The notes beneath the pieces were generated by a model. It was not told the DNA's origin. It did not search any database and was given only the letters and a program-made list of their open reading frames with translations. Below, in pieces: positions 32,809-42,179 of a stretch of 64,000 nucleotides of DNA. The DNA is from Chryseobacterium oryzae (GTDB lineage: Bacteria > Bacteroidota > Bacteroidia > Flavobacteriales > Weeksellaceae), in NCBI RefSeq assembly GCF_022811665.1, contig NZ_CP094529.1, positions 682,001-746,000 on the forward strand, in the 5' to 3' direction. Within the stretch, counting starts at the first letter, position 1, and every line of letters begins with the position of its first letter. Position numbers and translations under genes: made by a program.

Positions 32809-33824
32809 TACAAATCGTATTTGGAGATGGCACTGGTTTTTAAATCTGTAAATTCACCTCTTTCGAATTTCAGTTTTGCCACCATGGCGATCATTGCAGC
32901 ATTGTCTGTGGTGTATTCAAATTTTGGGATATAAATATTCCAGCCTAATCTTTTTTCGTTGTTTTGCATTACCTTTCTTAGTTCAGAATTGGCAGAAACA
33001 CCTCCTGCAATGGCAACTTCGTTAATATGTAAGTCTTTTGCTGCTTTTTCCAGTTTGTTCATTAAAATTTCAATAATGCATTTCTGAACCGAAGCACACA
33101 AATCATTCATATTCTCCTTAATAAAGTCTGGGTTTTTCTTTAATTCTTTCTGAATGAAATAAAGAACCGATGTTTTAATTCCGCTGAAAGAATAATCGTA
33201 ATTCTCTAATTTAGGCTTATTAAATTTAAACGCATCCGGATTGCCTTCTTTTGCTAAACGGTCTATGATAGGACCAGCGGGATAATCTAAGTTAAATATT
33301 TTTCCAATTTTGTCGAATGCTTCTCCGGCAGCATCATCGGTTGTTTTACCAATAATTTCCATATCGAAATAATCTTTCACAAGCACAATCATCGTATGAC
33401 CGCCACTTACCGTTAGGCATAAAAAAGGAAATTTTGGAGGCACAGGATTTGCATCGTCGATGAAGTGTGCCAAAATATGAGCCTGAAGATGATTTACTTC
33501 TATTAAAGGTACATTAAGGCTCATGGCGAGTGATTTTGCAAAAGATGTTCCCACAAGTAAAGATCCCAAAAGTCCGGGACCTCTTGTGAAGCCTATGGCT
33601 GAAATTGCATTTTGTTGTATATTTGCTTGGAGTATAGATTTTTCAACAACAGGAATAATATTCTGCTGATGTGCACGAGAAGCAAGCTCGGGAACCACGC
33701 CACCATATTCTTTGTGGATTTCCTGGTTGGCTGCGATATTAGAAAGAATAGAATTCCCCTGGATAATAGCTGCTGAAGTGTCATCGCAAGATGATTCGAT
33801 ACCTAAAATTATAGAGTCGCTCAT
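32808..33824 (-). CDS. tsaD: tRNA threonylcarbamoyladenosine synthase subunit TsaD
   Basis: 338 residues, typical size. The ASKHA start I-L-G-I-E-S-S-C-D-D-T-S, the metal-binding pair H-Q-Q-N-I near residue 113 region (V-N-H-L-Q-A-H), and L-T-V-S-G-G-H-T near residue 137 are present, as is the D-A-A-G-E-A-F-D-K segment. With TsaB, TsaC and TsaE it forms t6A37 on tRNAs reading ANN codons. Its ATG is only 4 nt from the divergent start codon of the tamB-like gene, so both promoters must lie inside coding sequence. Confidence 0.97.
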   Translation of the reverse strand: MSDSIILGIESSCDDTSAAIIQGNSILSNIAANQEIHKEYGGVVPELASRAHQQNIIPVVEKSILQANIQQNAISAIGFTRGPGLLGSLLVGTSFAKSLAMSLNVPLIEVNHLQAHILAHFIDDANPVPPKFPFLCLTVSGGHTMIVLVKDYFDMEIIGKTTDDAAGEAFDKIGKIFNLDYPAGPIIDRLAKEGNPDAFKFNKPKLENYDYSFSGIKTSVLYFIQKELKKNPDFIKENMNDLCASVQKCIIEILMNKLEKAAKDLHINEVAIAGGVSANSELRKVMQNNEKRLGWNIYIPKFEYTTDNAAMIAMVAKLKFERGEFTDLKTSAISKYDL

Positions 33825-33828
33825 AATA

Positions 33829-36800
33829 ATGGCAAAGTTAGAGAATAATAACGAAAATGAGAATAAAAAATCGGTAGCCGAAAACCTGGGAAATCAGGTT
33901 CAGAAAACTGTGGATAACGTTCAGGAAACAGTAAAAGAGGCTGCGGAACTTGCTTCGGATGCAATAAACCATCCCATAGATACAGCTCAGGAATTTGGTA
34001 AACAGGCTGCTAAAGATGTCGTAAGTTATTCTTGGTGGGCAAAATTGTTACTTATTCTTTTCTGGACTCTTTTATCTATTATTATTCTTGTTTTTATTGC
34101 CATTAATTTACCGGTTACCAAAAGATGGGCTGCAGATCAGGCTTTGCAGTTGGTTAATAGAGATTTTAAAGCAGATATGTCCACCGAAAGTGTCGAGGTT
34201 AATTTTTTCGGTGATGTTACCATTAAAGGTTTAAAAATTAAAGACTATAAAGGTCTGGATTTTATTAAAGCAAAAGAATTTATCGCCAATTCCGACTGGT
34301 TTTCTTTGGCATCCAATATAGGAAAGCATAATTCTTTAAGCTTCAACGGAGTTACCCTTAAAGATGCAGATGTAAGAGTAATTACCTATAAAGGAGACAG
34401 TATTTCAAATTTTATAAGATTTACAAAACTTTTCGATAGTGGTAAAAAGCGTGATCCTAAAAAACCTCCTTTTCAGCTTAACTCCAGACTGGAAATTCTT
34501 AATTCTAAAATTTCGATTGTCAATGAGAATTCTCCTGGTGAAGCAGGTAAATGGTTAACTGCAGAGAATGTTAGTTTAATTGCCCCAAAAGTTAAGGTGA
34601 ATGGTGCAGACATTAACGCAACCATAGATAATTTTACATTTGTTACTAAAAGATGGGGTAAATCTCACTTTGTAGAAACATTTTCTACCGATTTTTCGAT
34701 GACAGAAGATTTTTTAGCTTTAAAAGATCTTACGCTAAATACCGATCATTCTCTTCTTCAGGGAGGTATTAAATTTAATCTACATAATGGTTCTTGGGCA
34801 GACTTTACCAATAAAGTAAATTGGGACATGAATATGAAGTTGGGAAGCCAGATAAGCGGCTATGATATTAGTTATTTTGTGACGAACTGGGATAATTTTA
34901 TTCCGTTTAATGCAAGCGGAAAAATGACTGGTCCCTTAAATAACTTCACTTTAGAAAACTTCCTGATTAGAAACCCTAATGTAAATATTGCTACTAAAAA
35001 GCTACAAGCAAAAGACTTGCTGAAAGGTAATTTTTTAATTGAAACCAATAATCTTTCTACAGATTTTACGTACAAAGATCTTAAAGCGATGATGCCGGCT
35101 TTTATTTCTTCAAAAATGAAAAATTTTGCAGACGATTTCGGTAAACTAAAATATAACGGAGCTGCAAAAGTTACTCCAAAACAGGTGTATGTTTCTTCTG
35201 GTAATTTAATGACTGGAATTGGTCGGGCGAAGATTTCTAATTTTTCTCTGTCAGATTACAGCTCTACAATGCCCAAATATAAAGGATATGCAGAAGTTAA
35301 TGATCTTAATACTTCTGTTATCACTAAAAGTAAAGCGGTCGGGCTTATTTCTGGTAAATTCAATTTAGACGGGCAAAGTTTTGATGTCAATACGATGCGT
35401 CTGAGTACAAAATCTCAGATTTCTAGCATTGAAATCATGAATAAGGAAATTAATAATGTGGTTTTGGATGGTCTTTTGGATCATAAAAAATACAACGGGC
35501 TTATCACCGTAAATGATGAAGAGGCAAAAGCTACGGTTAAAGGTTTAATTGATTTCAGCACCAAAAGAATTTCTGCGAATGTAGATGCCAATGTCACCTA
35601 TCTTAATATGAATTATTTCAGTGGTAAATCTGGTAGGCAGATCGTAAGCGGAAACGTCAATGGAAAGATGGCAATGTCCGGAATTAATGATCTTACTCTG
35701 GATGTGGAAGCTTCGGATGTGAATCTTGCAACAGCAGATCAAAAATATCATATTCAGAAAGCTAATCTTAAAACATTTTTAGAAAATGGTAGCCGTTCAA
35801 TCGTTGTGAATGCTCCTGGAGCGGTAAACGGGAAAATATCCGGTAAATATAACCTCGGAGATTTGGCGGGAATGGTAGAAAATGGTTTAGGGAAAATTTT
35901 AGTAGGTCCAGAACCAAGAAAATTATATCGCGGACAATCTTTTAACATGGATTTTGATGTGGAACAGGGAGTTGTAGCCTATTTTTTACCAGATCTTAAA
36001 TTGCCACAAGGAGCTAAAGTTGTAGGTGAGTATGATGGAAATTCTAATCATCTCATTCTTAATTTAGACGCTGCTTCTTTGAAGTATATTATGACCAAGA
36101 AAGAAGAAATTTCTGAAGCAGACCGACTTTTGGCAGAGGCAAATCCCGATTATAAAACAGACGATCGTATTCGTGTCACTCGCGACAGTGCAATGGTAGA
36201 CAGTATGATGGTGAGAATTAATACTGCCAATGCAGATCAACAGCTTTATGCAAAGATTAACAGACTTGAGTATAATAAAAATATTCTAAAAGATCTTGTA
36301 CTTACCGGGAAGAATGAGAATAATTCTTTGCTTAGAATTGCTACTAATTTTAAATATGGATCTCCTCAGGATGAAATAGAAGAGGATATGCAATCTTATG
36401 CAATCAATTTTAATCAGTCAACCAATGCTGCCGGAGATTATGTTTTCAGATTCGAACCTACTGAAATCACTCTTAACAATACAAAATGGGCGGTAGATAC
36501 AAGTCCAGATTTAGACCAATACATTAGTTATCGCAAGAACACAGGAGATTTTGAAATTAAAAACCTTAAAATATTTTCAGATAACAGTTCTCTGCTCATT
36601 AATGAATCTACTTTCAAGTCGGCAAAAGATTTCTATTTGGATGCTGAAGTACAGAATTTTGCTATCGAAAAGATTTTTGATATGCAATCTGGTGGTAACC
36701 CAATGGATATAAAAGGGATTGCTAATGGAAATGTGAAAATAAAAATGGATAAAAGCACATTGCAGCCATTGGTAGATCTTACCGTAGATAATATCATGAT

Positions 36801-38616
36801 GAACGGGAACGATATGGGTGATGTTACCATTTCTGCAGTAAACGGGTTTTCTCTAAATGTATATGATGTAGACGTAAAAGTAGCTTCAGCAGGAATTATT
36901 GGAGGAAATAATCTACATTTAACCGGAACGGTAAATAATAATACACCTTCTCCAACGATTGATCTGAATACGGAACTGAGAGATTTTGACCTCTCTTTTA
37001 CACAGCAGTTTGTACAGAATATTTTTGGAAATTTAAGAGGAAAAGCTACTGGAGATCTTAAAATTAACGGAACTTTTAAAAACCTGGATTATAGTGGGGA
37101 TATTGCATTGAAAGATTTTGGATTAAAGCTTTTGTTTACAGGAGTAGATTATTCTTTTGATGATACGGTTATTCCTCTTTCCAAAGGTTTGGCAGTTTTG
37201 AATAACATTGGTGTAAAAGACGGACGATCCAATTCTCAGGGAACTATTTCCGGAGCGATTCAGTTTGAAACGCTTTCGTCAATGGGAGTCAACTTAGTAA
37301 TGAGGGCAGATAATCTTCTGATGCTTAATACGGCACAAAAAGATTATGATTTGTTTTGGGGAAGGGTTTATGGACAAGGAGATTTATATGTGGACGGACC
37401 GGTTTCTGCACTAAACCTGTCTACTCCAAATATGAAAGCACTGAATGGAAGTACATTTACTTTCAATTCCAGTTCCACATCTAATGTTGATGAGTTTAAA
37501 ATGCTCAGATTCTTAAAAGAAGGTAAGGATGGTACTGTGACGTTAGAAGAAAAGAAAAAATCGGGTTCTAATATGGATATTGATTTTAATGTTGATGTAG
37601 ATAAAGGAACCACCGTTAACGTTCTCGTAGGAGATGATGCAGGAAATATCAGTGTGAAAGGTGCTGCCCAAAATCTAAAATTTCAGATGAGCAGACAGGG
37701 AAATATAGCCATGAACGGATCTTATATGGTAGAAAGTGGAACTTTTGTTTCTAAAGTGATTCTCAATAGAACTTTTCAGATTCAGAAAAATAGTAGTATT
37801 AGATGGGATGGTGATGCAATGAAACCGGCTTTGGATATTACTGCAAATTATACAAAAACAGTTTCCAATGCCGGTCAGTATCTTAATATGGGACAATTAC
37901 CACCTATTAATGTTCTACTTCAAATGAAGATTACAAATACTTTAAAAGATCCAATATTGACACCTAATGTTGTCGCACTAGATGTTTCCAGTCAGGTGAA
38001 AGAAACATTAGCTGCAAAAATCAATCAGACTGAAGGCGAAAATGTATTGCAGTTCAGTTCTATACTTTTATTGAATTCATTTAATGTTACCAATACAGGA
38101 AGTTTCAATATTGATGCGGTTGGAGTTGCAGAATCCTCTGGATATAATATGATATTGAAACAGCTTGGTTCTGTACTGAACACCCTGAGTAATGAGTTTC
38201 AAATTGACTTGAATTACGTACGCGGAGATCAGTTATCTAATTTTGGCGATAGAGCCAACGCTGGTGTAAGTTTCAACTTTTCTCCTAGAGTTACTGTTAA
38301 GACAGGTTTAGGAATACCTTTAACAAGAACTGAAACTGCCAATAACAACTATCTCTCCGGAGAAGGTTCTATAGAATACGATATTTCTAAGAAAAACGAT
38401 GGTACACTGGTGGTAAGAGGTTATTCTAAGCCTACCAATATCGGTATGGGAGCGGGTACTGTAGGTACCAATGGGTCTGCAAATCAAGCTTATGGAGGTG
38501 GTATTGTTTGGAGTAAAAGCTTTAATTCTTTCTTCAAAAAGAAGAAAAAAGACAAAAAGTCAGACGGTGACAGTTCTATCATAAAAACAGATTCTGTAAA
38601 ATACAAGCTCAAATAG
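33829..38616 (+). CDS. TamB-like translocation/assembly module protein (DUF490)
   Basis: 1595 residues from the ATG at 33829; a longer reading from 33712 runs antisense through tsaD and was rejected. It begins with about 65 helical, charged residues rich in T-V-x-x-V-x-E-T-V repeats, then a membrane anchor at about 71-92, then a long beta-rich AsmA/TamB-like body. The C-terminal third (about 1200-1590) resembles the TamB domain and ends with a strongly basic K/D-rich tail. TamB-like proteins bridge inner and outer membrane and take part in lipid transport or outer-membrane protein assembly. The partner TamA is not in the window. One of the largest proteins expected in such a genome. Confidence 0.88.
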   Translation: MAKLENNNENENKKSVAENLGNQVQKTVDNVQETVKEAAELASDAINHPIDTAQEFGKQAAKDVVSYSWWAKLLLILFWTLLSIIILVFIAINLPVTKRWAADQALQLVNRDFKADMSTESVEVNFFGDVTIKGLKIKDYKGLDFIKAKEFIANSDWFSLASNIGKHNSLSFNGVTLKDADVRVITYKGDSISNFIRFTKLFDSGKKRDPKKPPFQLNSRLEILNSKISIVNENSPGEAGKWLTAENVSLIAPKVKVNGADINATIDNFTFVTKRWGKSHFVETFSTDFSMTEDFLALKDLTLNTDHSLLQGGIKFNLHNGSWADFTNKVNWDMNMKLGSQISGYDISYFVTNWDNFIPFNASGKMTGPLNNFTLENFLIRNPNVNIATKKLQAKDLLKGNFLIETNNLSTDFTYKDLKAMMPAFISSKMKNFADDFGKLKYNGAAKVTPKQVYVSSGNLMTGIGRAKISNFSLSDYSSTMPKYKGYAEVNDLNTSVITKSKAVGLISGKFNLDGQSFDVNTMRLSTKSQISSIEIMNKEINNVVLDGLLDHKKYNGLITVNDEEAKATVKGLIDFSTKRISANVDANVTYLNMNYFSGKSGRQIVSGNVNGKMAMSGINDLTLDVEASDVNLATADQKYHIQKANLKTFLENGSRSIVVNAPGAVNGKISGKYNLGDLAGMVENGLGKILVGPEPRKLYRGQSFNMDFDVEQGVVAYFLPDLKLPQGAKVVGEYDGNSNHLILNLDAASLKYIMTKKEEISEADRLLAEANPDYKTDDRIRVTRDSAMVDSMMVRINTANADQQLYAKINRLEYNKNILKDLVLTGKNENNSLLRIATNFKYGSPQDEIEEDMQSYAINFNQSTNAAGDYVFRFEPTEITLNNTKWAVDTSPDLDQYISYRKNTGDFEIKNLKIFSDNSSLLINESTFKSAKDFYLDAEVQNFAIEKIFDMQSGGNPMDIKGIANGNVKIKMDKSTLQPLVDLTVDNIMMNGNDMGDVTISAVNGFSLNVYDVDVKVASAGIIGGNNLHLTGTVNNNTPSPTIDLNTELRDFDLSFTQQFVQNIFGNLRGKATGDLKINGTFKNLDYSGDIALKDFGLKLLFTGVDYSFDDTVIPLSKGLAVLNNIGVKDGRSNSQGTISGAIQFETLSSMGVNLVMRADNLLMLNTAQKDYDLFWGRVYGQGDLYVDGPVSALNLSTPNMKALNGSTFTFNSSSTSNVDEFKMLRFLKEGKDGTVTLEEKKKSGSNMDIDFNVDVDKGTTVNVLVGDDAGNISVKGAAQNLKFQMSRQGNIAMNGSYMVESGTFVSKVILNRTFQIQKNSSIRWDGDAMKPALDITANYTKTVSNAGQYLNMGQLPPINVLLQMKITNTLKDPILTPNVVALDVSSQVKETLAAKINQTEGENVLQFSSILLLNSFNVTNTGSFNIDAVGVAESSGYNMILKQLGSVLNTLSNEFQIDLNYVRGDQLSNFGDRANAGVSFNFSPRVTVKTGLGIPLTRTETANNNYLSGEGSIEYDISKKNDGTLVVRGYSKPTNIGMGAGTVGTNGSANQAYGGGIVWSKSFNSFFKKKKKDKKSDGDSSIIKTDSVKYKLK

Positions 38617-38698
38617 TTAGAATTTTTTAATGATTTTTATCATCCGTGTTAATTATTGTTAATATTTAAGATAATTTTTTTAGTTTAATTATTTTTTT

Positions 38699-38706
38699 TA
38701 ATTTTG
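38699..38706 (+). promoter_or_regulatory. -7 box (TAATTTTG) for the Lrp/AsnC gene
   Basis: TAATTTTG matches TAnnTTTG, 44 nt before the ATG at 38751. No -33 TTTG at 19-21 bp is evident. The AT-rich surroundings make chance matches likely. Confidence 0.35.
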
Positions 38707-38750
38707 TAAAAAATTTAAAGATTTTTTAGGAAAAATATAATTTCACTAAT

Positions 38751-39221
38751 ATGAACTATCAACTGGACGAAATAGACAAGAAAATTCTTGATTTTCTGGT
38801 AGAAAATACAAGAATGCCTTTTACAGAAATTGCTAAGCAGATGGATGTTTCTGCGGGTACAATCCACGTAAGGGTAAAGAAAATGGAAGATGCAGGTATT
38901 ATTTTAGGATCATCTCTTAACCTTGATTATGGTAAATTAGATTACCATTTCACGGCTTTTATAGGAATTCTTTTAACAAAATCAAACCGTACACAAGAGG
39001 TTTTGAAAGAATTATCAACCATTCCGAATGTTATTGAAGCAAGCGTTATTTCAGGAAAATATAATATTTTCTGTAAGGTAAGAGCGAAAAATACAAATGA
39101 TGCAAAAAGAATTATCTATCAAATAGACGATATTCAGGATGTTATGAGAACTGAAAGTATGATTTCGATGGAAGAATTCCTGAGCGACAAAAACAGATTG
39201 ATCAACGCGATCTCTATTTAA
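38751..39221 (+). CDS. Lrp/AsnC family transcriptional regulator
   Basis: 156 residues. The N-terminal helix-turn-helix is typical: L-D-E-I-D-K-K-I-L-D-F-L near residue 5, then P-F-T-E-I-A-K-Q-M-D-V-S-A-G-T-I-H-V-R-V-K-K-M-E-D-A-G-I-I. A RAM effector domain (about 65-140) follows. Such proteins sense amino acids and bind DNA as octamers or dimers. Its target is not evident from the neighbours. It is closed by a hairpin whose T-run doubles as the -7 box of the next gene. Confidence 0.94.
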   Translation: MNYQLDEIDKKILDFLVENTRMPFTEIAKQMDVSAGTIHVRVKKMEDAGIILGSSLNLDYGKLDYHFTAFIGILLTKSNRTQEVLKELSTIPNVIEASVISGKYNIFCKVRAKNTNDAKRIIYQIDDIQDVMRTESMISMEEFLSDKNRLINAISI

Positions 39222-39247
39222 TCAATTTTAACGATATAAATACCGAA

Positions 39248-39283
39248 GAACTTATGAAATCATTCATAAGTTCTTTATTTTTG
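39248..39283 (+). terminator. Terminator whose T-tract is also a -7 box
   Basis: GAACTTATGAA (39248-39258) and TTCATAAGTTC (39263-39273) form a perfect 11-bp stem with loop ATCA. The T-rich tail TTTATTTTTG contains TATTTTTG (39276-39283), a -7 box for the gene at 39288. Confidence 0.8.
39276..39283 (+). promoter_or_regulatory. -7 box (TATTTTTG) for the 39288 gene
   Basis: Matches TAnnTTTG and ends 4 nt before the ATG at 39288, as for the Rrf2 gene. A leaderless mRNA is predicted if this is used. Confidence 0.5.
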
Positions 39284-39287
39284 CATT

Positions 39288-39680
39288 ATGGAAAAAGAAT
39301 ATAAAGAATACAACTATTTTGATGAAAATCCTAAGAAAGGATGGGGATTTATTCTTACATTGGCATCACTCGTGTTATTCACTTTTATGGGGATAGGTAT
39401 TGATTTTGACGAGTATCTTCAGCACGAAATCCTCAATATTCCCAAAGGATATTTTTACATTATTTTCTCGGTAAATATTTTGATGCTTGTAGCGATTGTA
39501 CTCATGTATTTTTATAGGAAAGAAGGGTTGGTGATATTTCCCATCATGCTTTTAACACATTTTTTTATGCAAAATTATTATCTTTCAACATTCTTATATT
39601 CAGATGTTATGAATCTTTTTATTTTTACAGGATTCGGAATGTTGGCGATTATTCCCAAATGGAAATTTTTCAGATGGTAA
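39288..39680 (+). CDS. Hypothetical membrane protein
   Basis: 130 residues with four predicted membrane helices (about 18-36, 50-70, 76-95 and 103-122). It starts with a hydrophilic N-terminal segment rich in Lys, Glu and Tyr and ends with a short basic segment. No family is recognised. The ATG lies 4 nt after a -7 box. It is not in an obvious operon with the redoxin gene, which starts 78 bp later. Confidence 0.8.
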   Translation: MEKEYKEYNYFDENPKKGWGFILTLASLVLFTFMGIGIDFDEYLQHEILNIPKGYFYIIFSVNILMLVAIVLMYFYRKEGLVIFPIMLLTHFFMQNYYLSTFLYSDVMNLFIFTGFGMLAIIPKWKFFRW

Positions 39681-39758
39681 TTATAAGTGTTTAAAAAAGA
39701 CATTTATTGCGATTGAAACAAGTTGATAAAATTTTAACTTAATATATTGATTTAAATT

Positions 39759-40313
39759 ATGAATACTCCCTCAAATATGATAGCGTTGGGAACAAAAGCT
39801 CCTTTTTTTGAGCTTCCAAACCCCTCCAAAAGTAACGAATTACAATCTCTTGACGATTTGAAAGGAGAAAAAGGCACTTTGGTAATCTTTATGTGCAATC
39901 ATTGTCCGTTTGTTCTTCATGTAATTGATAAATTGACTGAACTATACGAGGACTACAACGAAAGCGGAATAGAATTTATTGCCATAAACGCGAATAATGT
40001 AGAAAAGTATCCTGCAGATTCTCCGGAAAAAATGATTGAATTTCAAATTGAAAGAAAATTCGATTTTCCTTACTTATATGATGAAAGCCAGGCGATTGCC
40101 AAAGCGTATGATGCGGCATGTACACCAGATTTCTTTTTCTTTGATGAGAAATTGGATCTTATATATCGTGGACAAATGGACGATTCCAGACCGGGTAACC
40201 ATAAAGAAGTAACGGGAGAAGATTTAATCATTGCTTTTGAAAATCTTTTAATTGGTGAGCCACAGGAAGAAATTCAAAGACCAAGTATGGGTTGCAATAT
40301 TAAATGGAAATAA
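39759..40313 (+). CDS. Thioredoxin-fold redoxin (AhpC/TSA-like) with C-N-H-C-P-F motif
   Basis: 184 residues, cytoplasmic. The active-site-like motif C-N-H-C-P-F is near residue 46, in the position of the CxxC in the thioredoxin fold, and A-C-T-P-D-F-F-F-F-D near residue 113 follows with the cis-proline region. The full domain spans about 5-170 and matches the 'thioredoxin family protein' redoxins of flavobacteria. The role is thiol-disulfide exchange or peroxide handling; the partner is not known. It is followed by a bidirectional terminator. Confidence 0.87.
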   Translation: MNTPSNMIALGTKAPFFELPNPSKSNELQSLDDLKGEKGTLVIFMCNHCPFVLHVIDKLTELYEDYNESGIEFIAINANNVEKYPADSPEKMIEFQIERKFDFPYLYDESQAIAKAYDAACTPDFFFFDEKLDLIYRGQMDDSRPGNHKEVTGEDLIIAFENLLIGEPQEEIQRPSMGCNIKWK

Positions 40314-40361
40314 CTTTAATGTAATGGGTAAATCGTAAAGATATCACTACATTTTCACAAT

Positions 40362-40398
40362 AAAAAAGGCTGTTCAAAATTATTTGAACAGCCTTTTT
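40362..40398. terminator. Bidirectional terminator
   Basis: AAAAAAGGCTGTTCAAA pairs with TTTGAACAGCCTTTTTT, loop ATTA. It lies between the convergent redoxin and prfC genes. Confidence 0.92.
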
Positions 40399-40417
40399 TT
40401 ATACATTTATTAAATGA

Positions 40418-42013
40418 TTATGCATTCTGAAATTCACTGATAAAATGCAGTTTTACATTTGGGAACTTCTCCTGCGTCATATGAATAGTAAAAGAAGAAT
40501 CTGCCAAAAATACTAGCTGATTATATTTATCTCTTGCCAAAAATCTTTGTTTTAATCTTGCAAACTCCTTAAATTCTTCAGATTTCTCATCGGCTTCAAC
40601 CCAACATGCTTTATGCATAGAAAGCGGCTCATAAGTGCATTTTGCTCCATATTCGTGCTCTAAACGGTATTGTATAACTTCATACTGAAGTGCACCAACA
40701 GTTCCTATAATCTTTCGGTTATTCATTTCAAGCGTAAATAACTGTGCAACACCTTCATCCATTAGTTGGTCGATTCCTTTTGCCAATTGCTTAGCTTTTA
40801 AAGGATCGTTGTTATTGATGTATCTGAAATGTTCCGGAGAGAAGCTCGGAATCCCTTTAAAGCTCAGTTTTTCTCCACCGGTAAGTGTATCACCAATTCG
40901 GAAACTTCCCGTATCATGAAGACCTACAATATCTCCCGGAAAACTTTCATCCACTACTTCTTTTTTATCTGCAAAAAATGCATTGGGTGAAGAAAATTTC
41001 ATCTTTTTGCCTTCTCTTACAAGAAGATAGTTTTCGTTTCTCTTAAATGTTCCTGAAACAATTTTAACGAAAGCTAATCTATCTCTATGTTTAGGATCCA
41101 TATTGGCGTGAATTTTAAATACAAATCCTGTAAATTGATTTTCTTCTGGTTTTACCAAACGGGTATCGCTTTCTTTAGCTTGTGGCATTGGAGCAATATC
41201 TATAAAGGCATCCAGCAATTCCCGAACTCCAAAGTTATTTAAGGCAGAGCCGAAGAAAACAGGCTGCAAATCTCCTTTCATATAATCTTCACGGTTAAAT
41301 TCAGGATAAACAGACTGTACAAGATCGAGCTCTTCTCTTAGTGTAGATGCAGCTTTCTCACCGATGGCTTCATCTATAGACTGGTCATTAATATCATCAA
41401 ATTTAATAGAGTCTCCAACTTTTTGTTTTTTCTCTTCCAGAAATAACTGAATATTGTTTTCCCAAATATTATAAATCCCCTGAAAGTCGCTTCCCATACC
41501 GATTGGTAAAGAAAGCGGACAAACCGTTAATCCTAATTTCTGTTCAACTTCATCCAGTAGATCAAAAGCATCTTTTCCTTCGCGGTCTAGTTTATTGATA
41601 AAAACCAGCATAGGAATGTTTCTCATTCTGCAAACCTGTACGAGTTTTTCTGTCTGCTCTTCAACCCCTTTTGCAACATCAATCACAACAATTACTGAGT
41701 CTACCGCTGTTAAAGTTCTGTAAGTATCTTCTGCAAAATCTTTGTGTCCCGGTGTATCGAGAATATTTATTTTGTGGTTTCTGTATTCAAATGCCAAAAC
41801 CGAAGTTGCAACGGAGATTCCTCTTTGTCTTTCAATTTCCATGAAATCGGAAGTTGCCCCTTTTTTTATTTTGTTAGATTTTACTGCACCTGCTTCCTGA
41901 ATTGCTCCCCCGAAAAGTAGTAATTTTTCGGTAAGAGTGGTCTTTCCGGCATCCGGGTGAGAGATAATCCCAAAAGTTTTTCTTTTTTCTATTTCTTTGA
42001 TTAAGTCTGACAT
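40418..42013 (-). CDS. prfC: Peptide chain release factor 3
   Basis: 531 residues, a full-size translational GTPase. Motifs: G1 S-H-P-D-A-G-K-T-T-L near residue 18, G2 with R-Q-R-G-I-S-V near 63, G3 D-T-P-G-H near 90, G4 N-K-L-D near 143. It recycles RF1 and RF2 from the ribosome after termination. Cytoplasmic. It is transcribed alone, bounded by a terminator at its 3' end and by the divergent CPBP gene at the 5' side. Confidence 0.97.
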   Translation of the reverse strand: MSDLIKEIEKRKTFGIISHPDAGKTTLTEKLLLFGGAIQEAGAVKSNKIKKGATSDFMEIERQRGISVATSVLAFEYRNHKINILDTPGHKDFAEDTYRTLTAVDSVIVVIDVAKGVEEQTEKLVQVCRMRNIPMLVFINKLDREGKDAFDLLDEVEQKLGLTVCPLSLPIGMGSDFQGIYNIWENNIQLFLEEKKQKVGDSIKFDDINDQSIDEAIGEKAASTLREELDLVQSVYPEFNREDYMKGDLQPVFFGSALNNFGVRELLDAFIDIAPMPQAKESDTRLVKPEENQFTGFVFKIHANMDPKHRDRLAFVKIVSGTFKRNENYLLVREGKKMKFSSPNAFFADKKEVVDESFPGDIVGLHDTGSFRIGDTLTGGEKLSFKGIPSFSPEHFRYINNNDPLKAKQLAKGIDQLMDEGVAQLFTLEMNNRKIIGTVGALQYEVIQYRLEHEYGAKCTYEPLSMHKACWVEADEKSEEFKEFARLKQRFLARDKYNQLVFLADSSFTIHMTQEKFPNVKLHFISEFQNA

Positions 42014-42153
42014 ATTCTGTTTTGAATTTGCAAAAATCGTGAATTTTAATGGATTGTGAAAATCAAATTATTTTAGACCAACCAGAAAAAAATTCAGCAA
42101 CCCAATTTTATTTAAAAGCCATTTAAAAGGTATTTTGCTTTCCACAAAAAAAT

Positions 42154-42161
42154 TATCTTTG
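42154..42161 (+). promoter_or_regulatory. -7 box (TATCTTTG) for the CPBP protease gene
   Basis: TATCTTTG matches TAnnTTTG and ends 18 nt before the ATG at 42180. Confidence 0.5.
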
Positions 42162-42179
42162 CCGTGTAATCTTAAAAAT

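Noticed and set aside
33712..33828. A longer start for the tamB-like protein
   Set aside because: It would run antisense through the well-conserved tsaD start; the ATG at 33829 gives a better N-terminus and needs no overlap.
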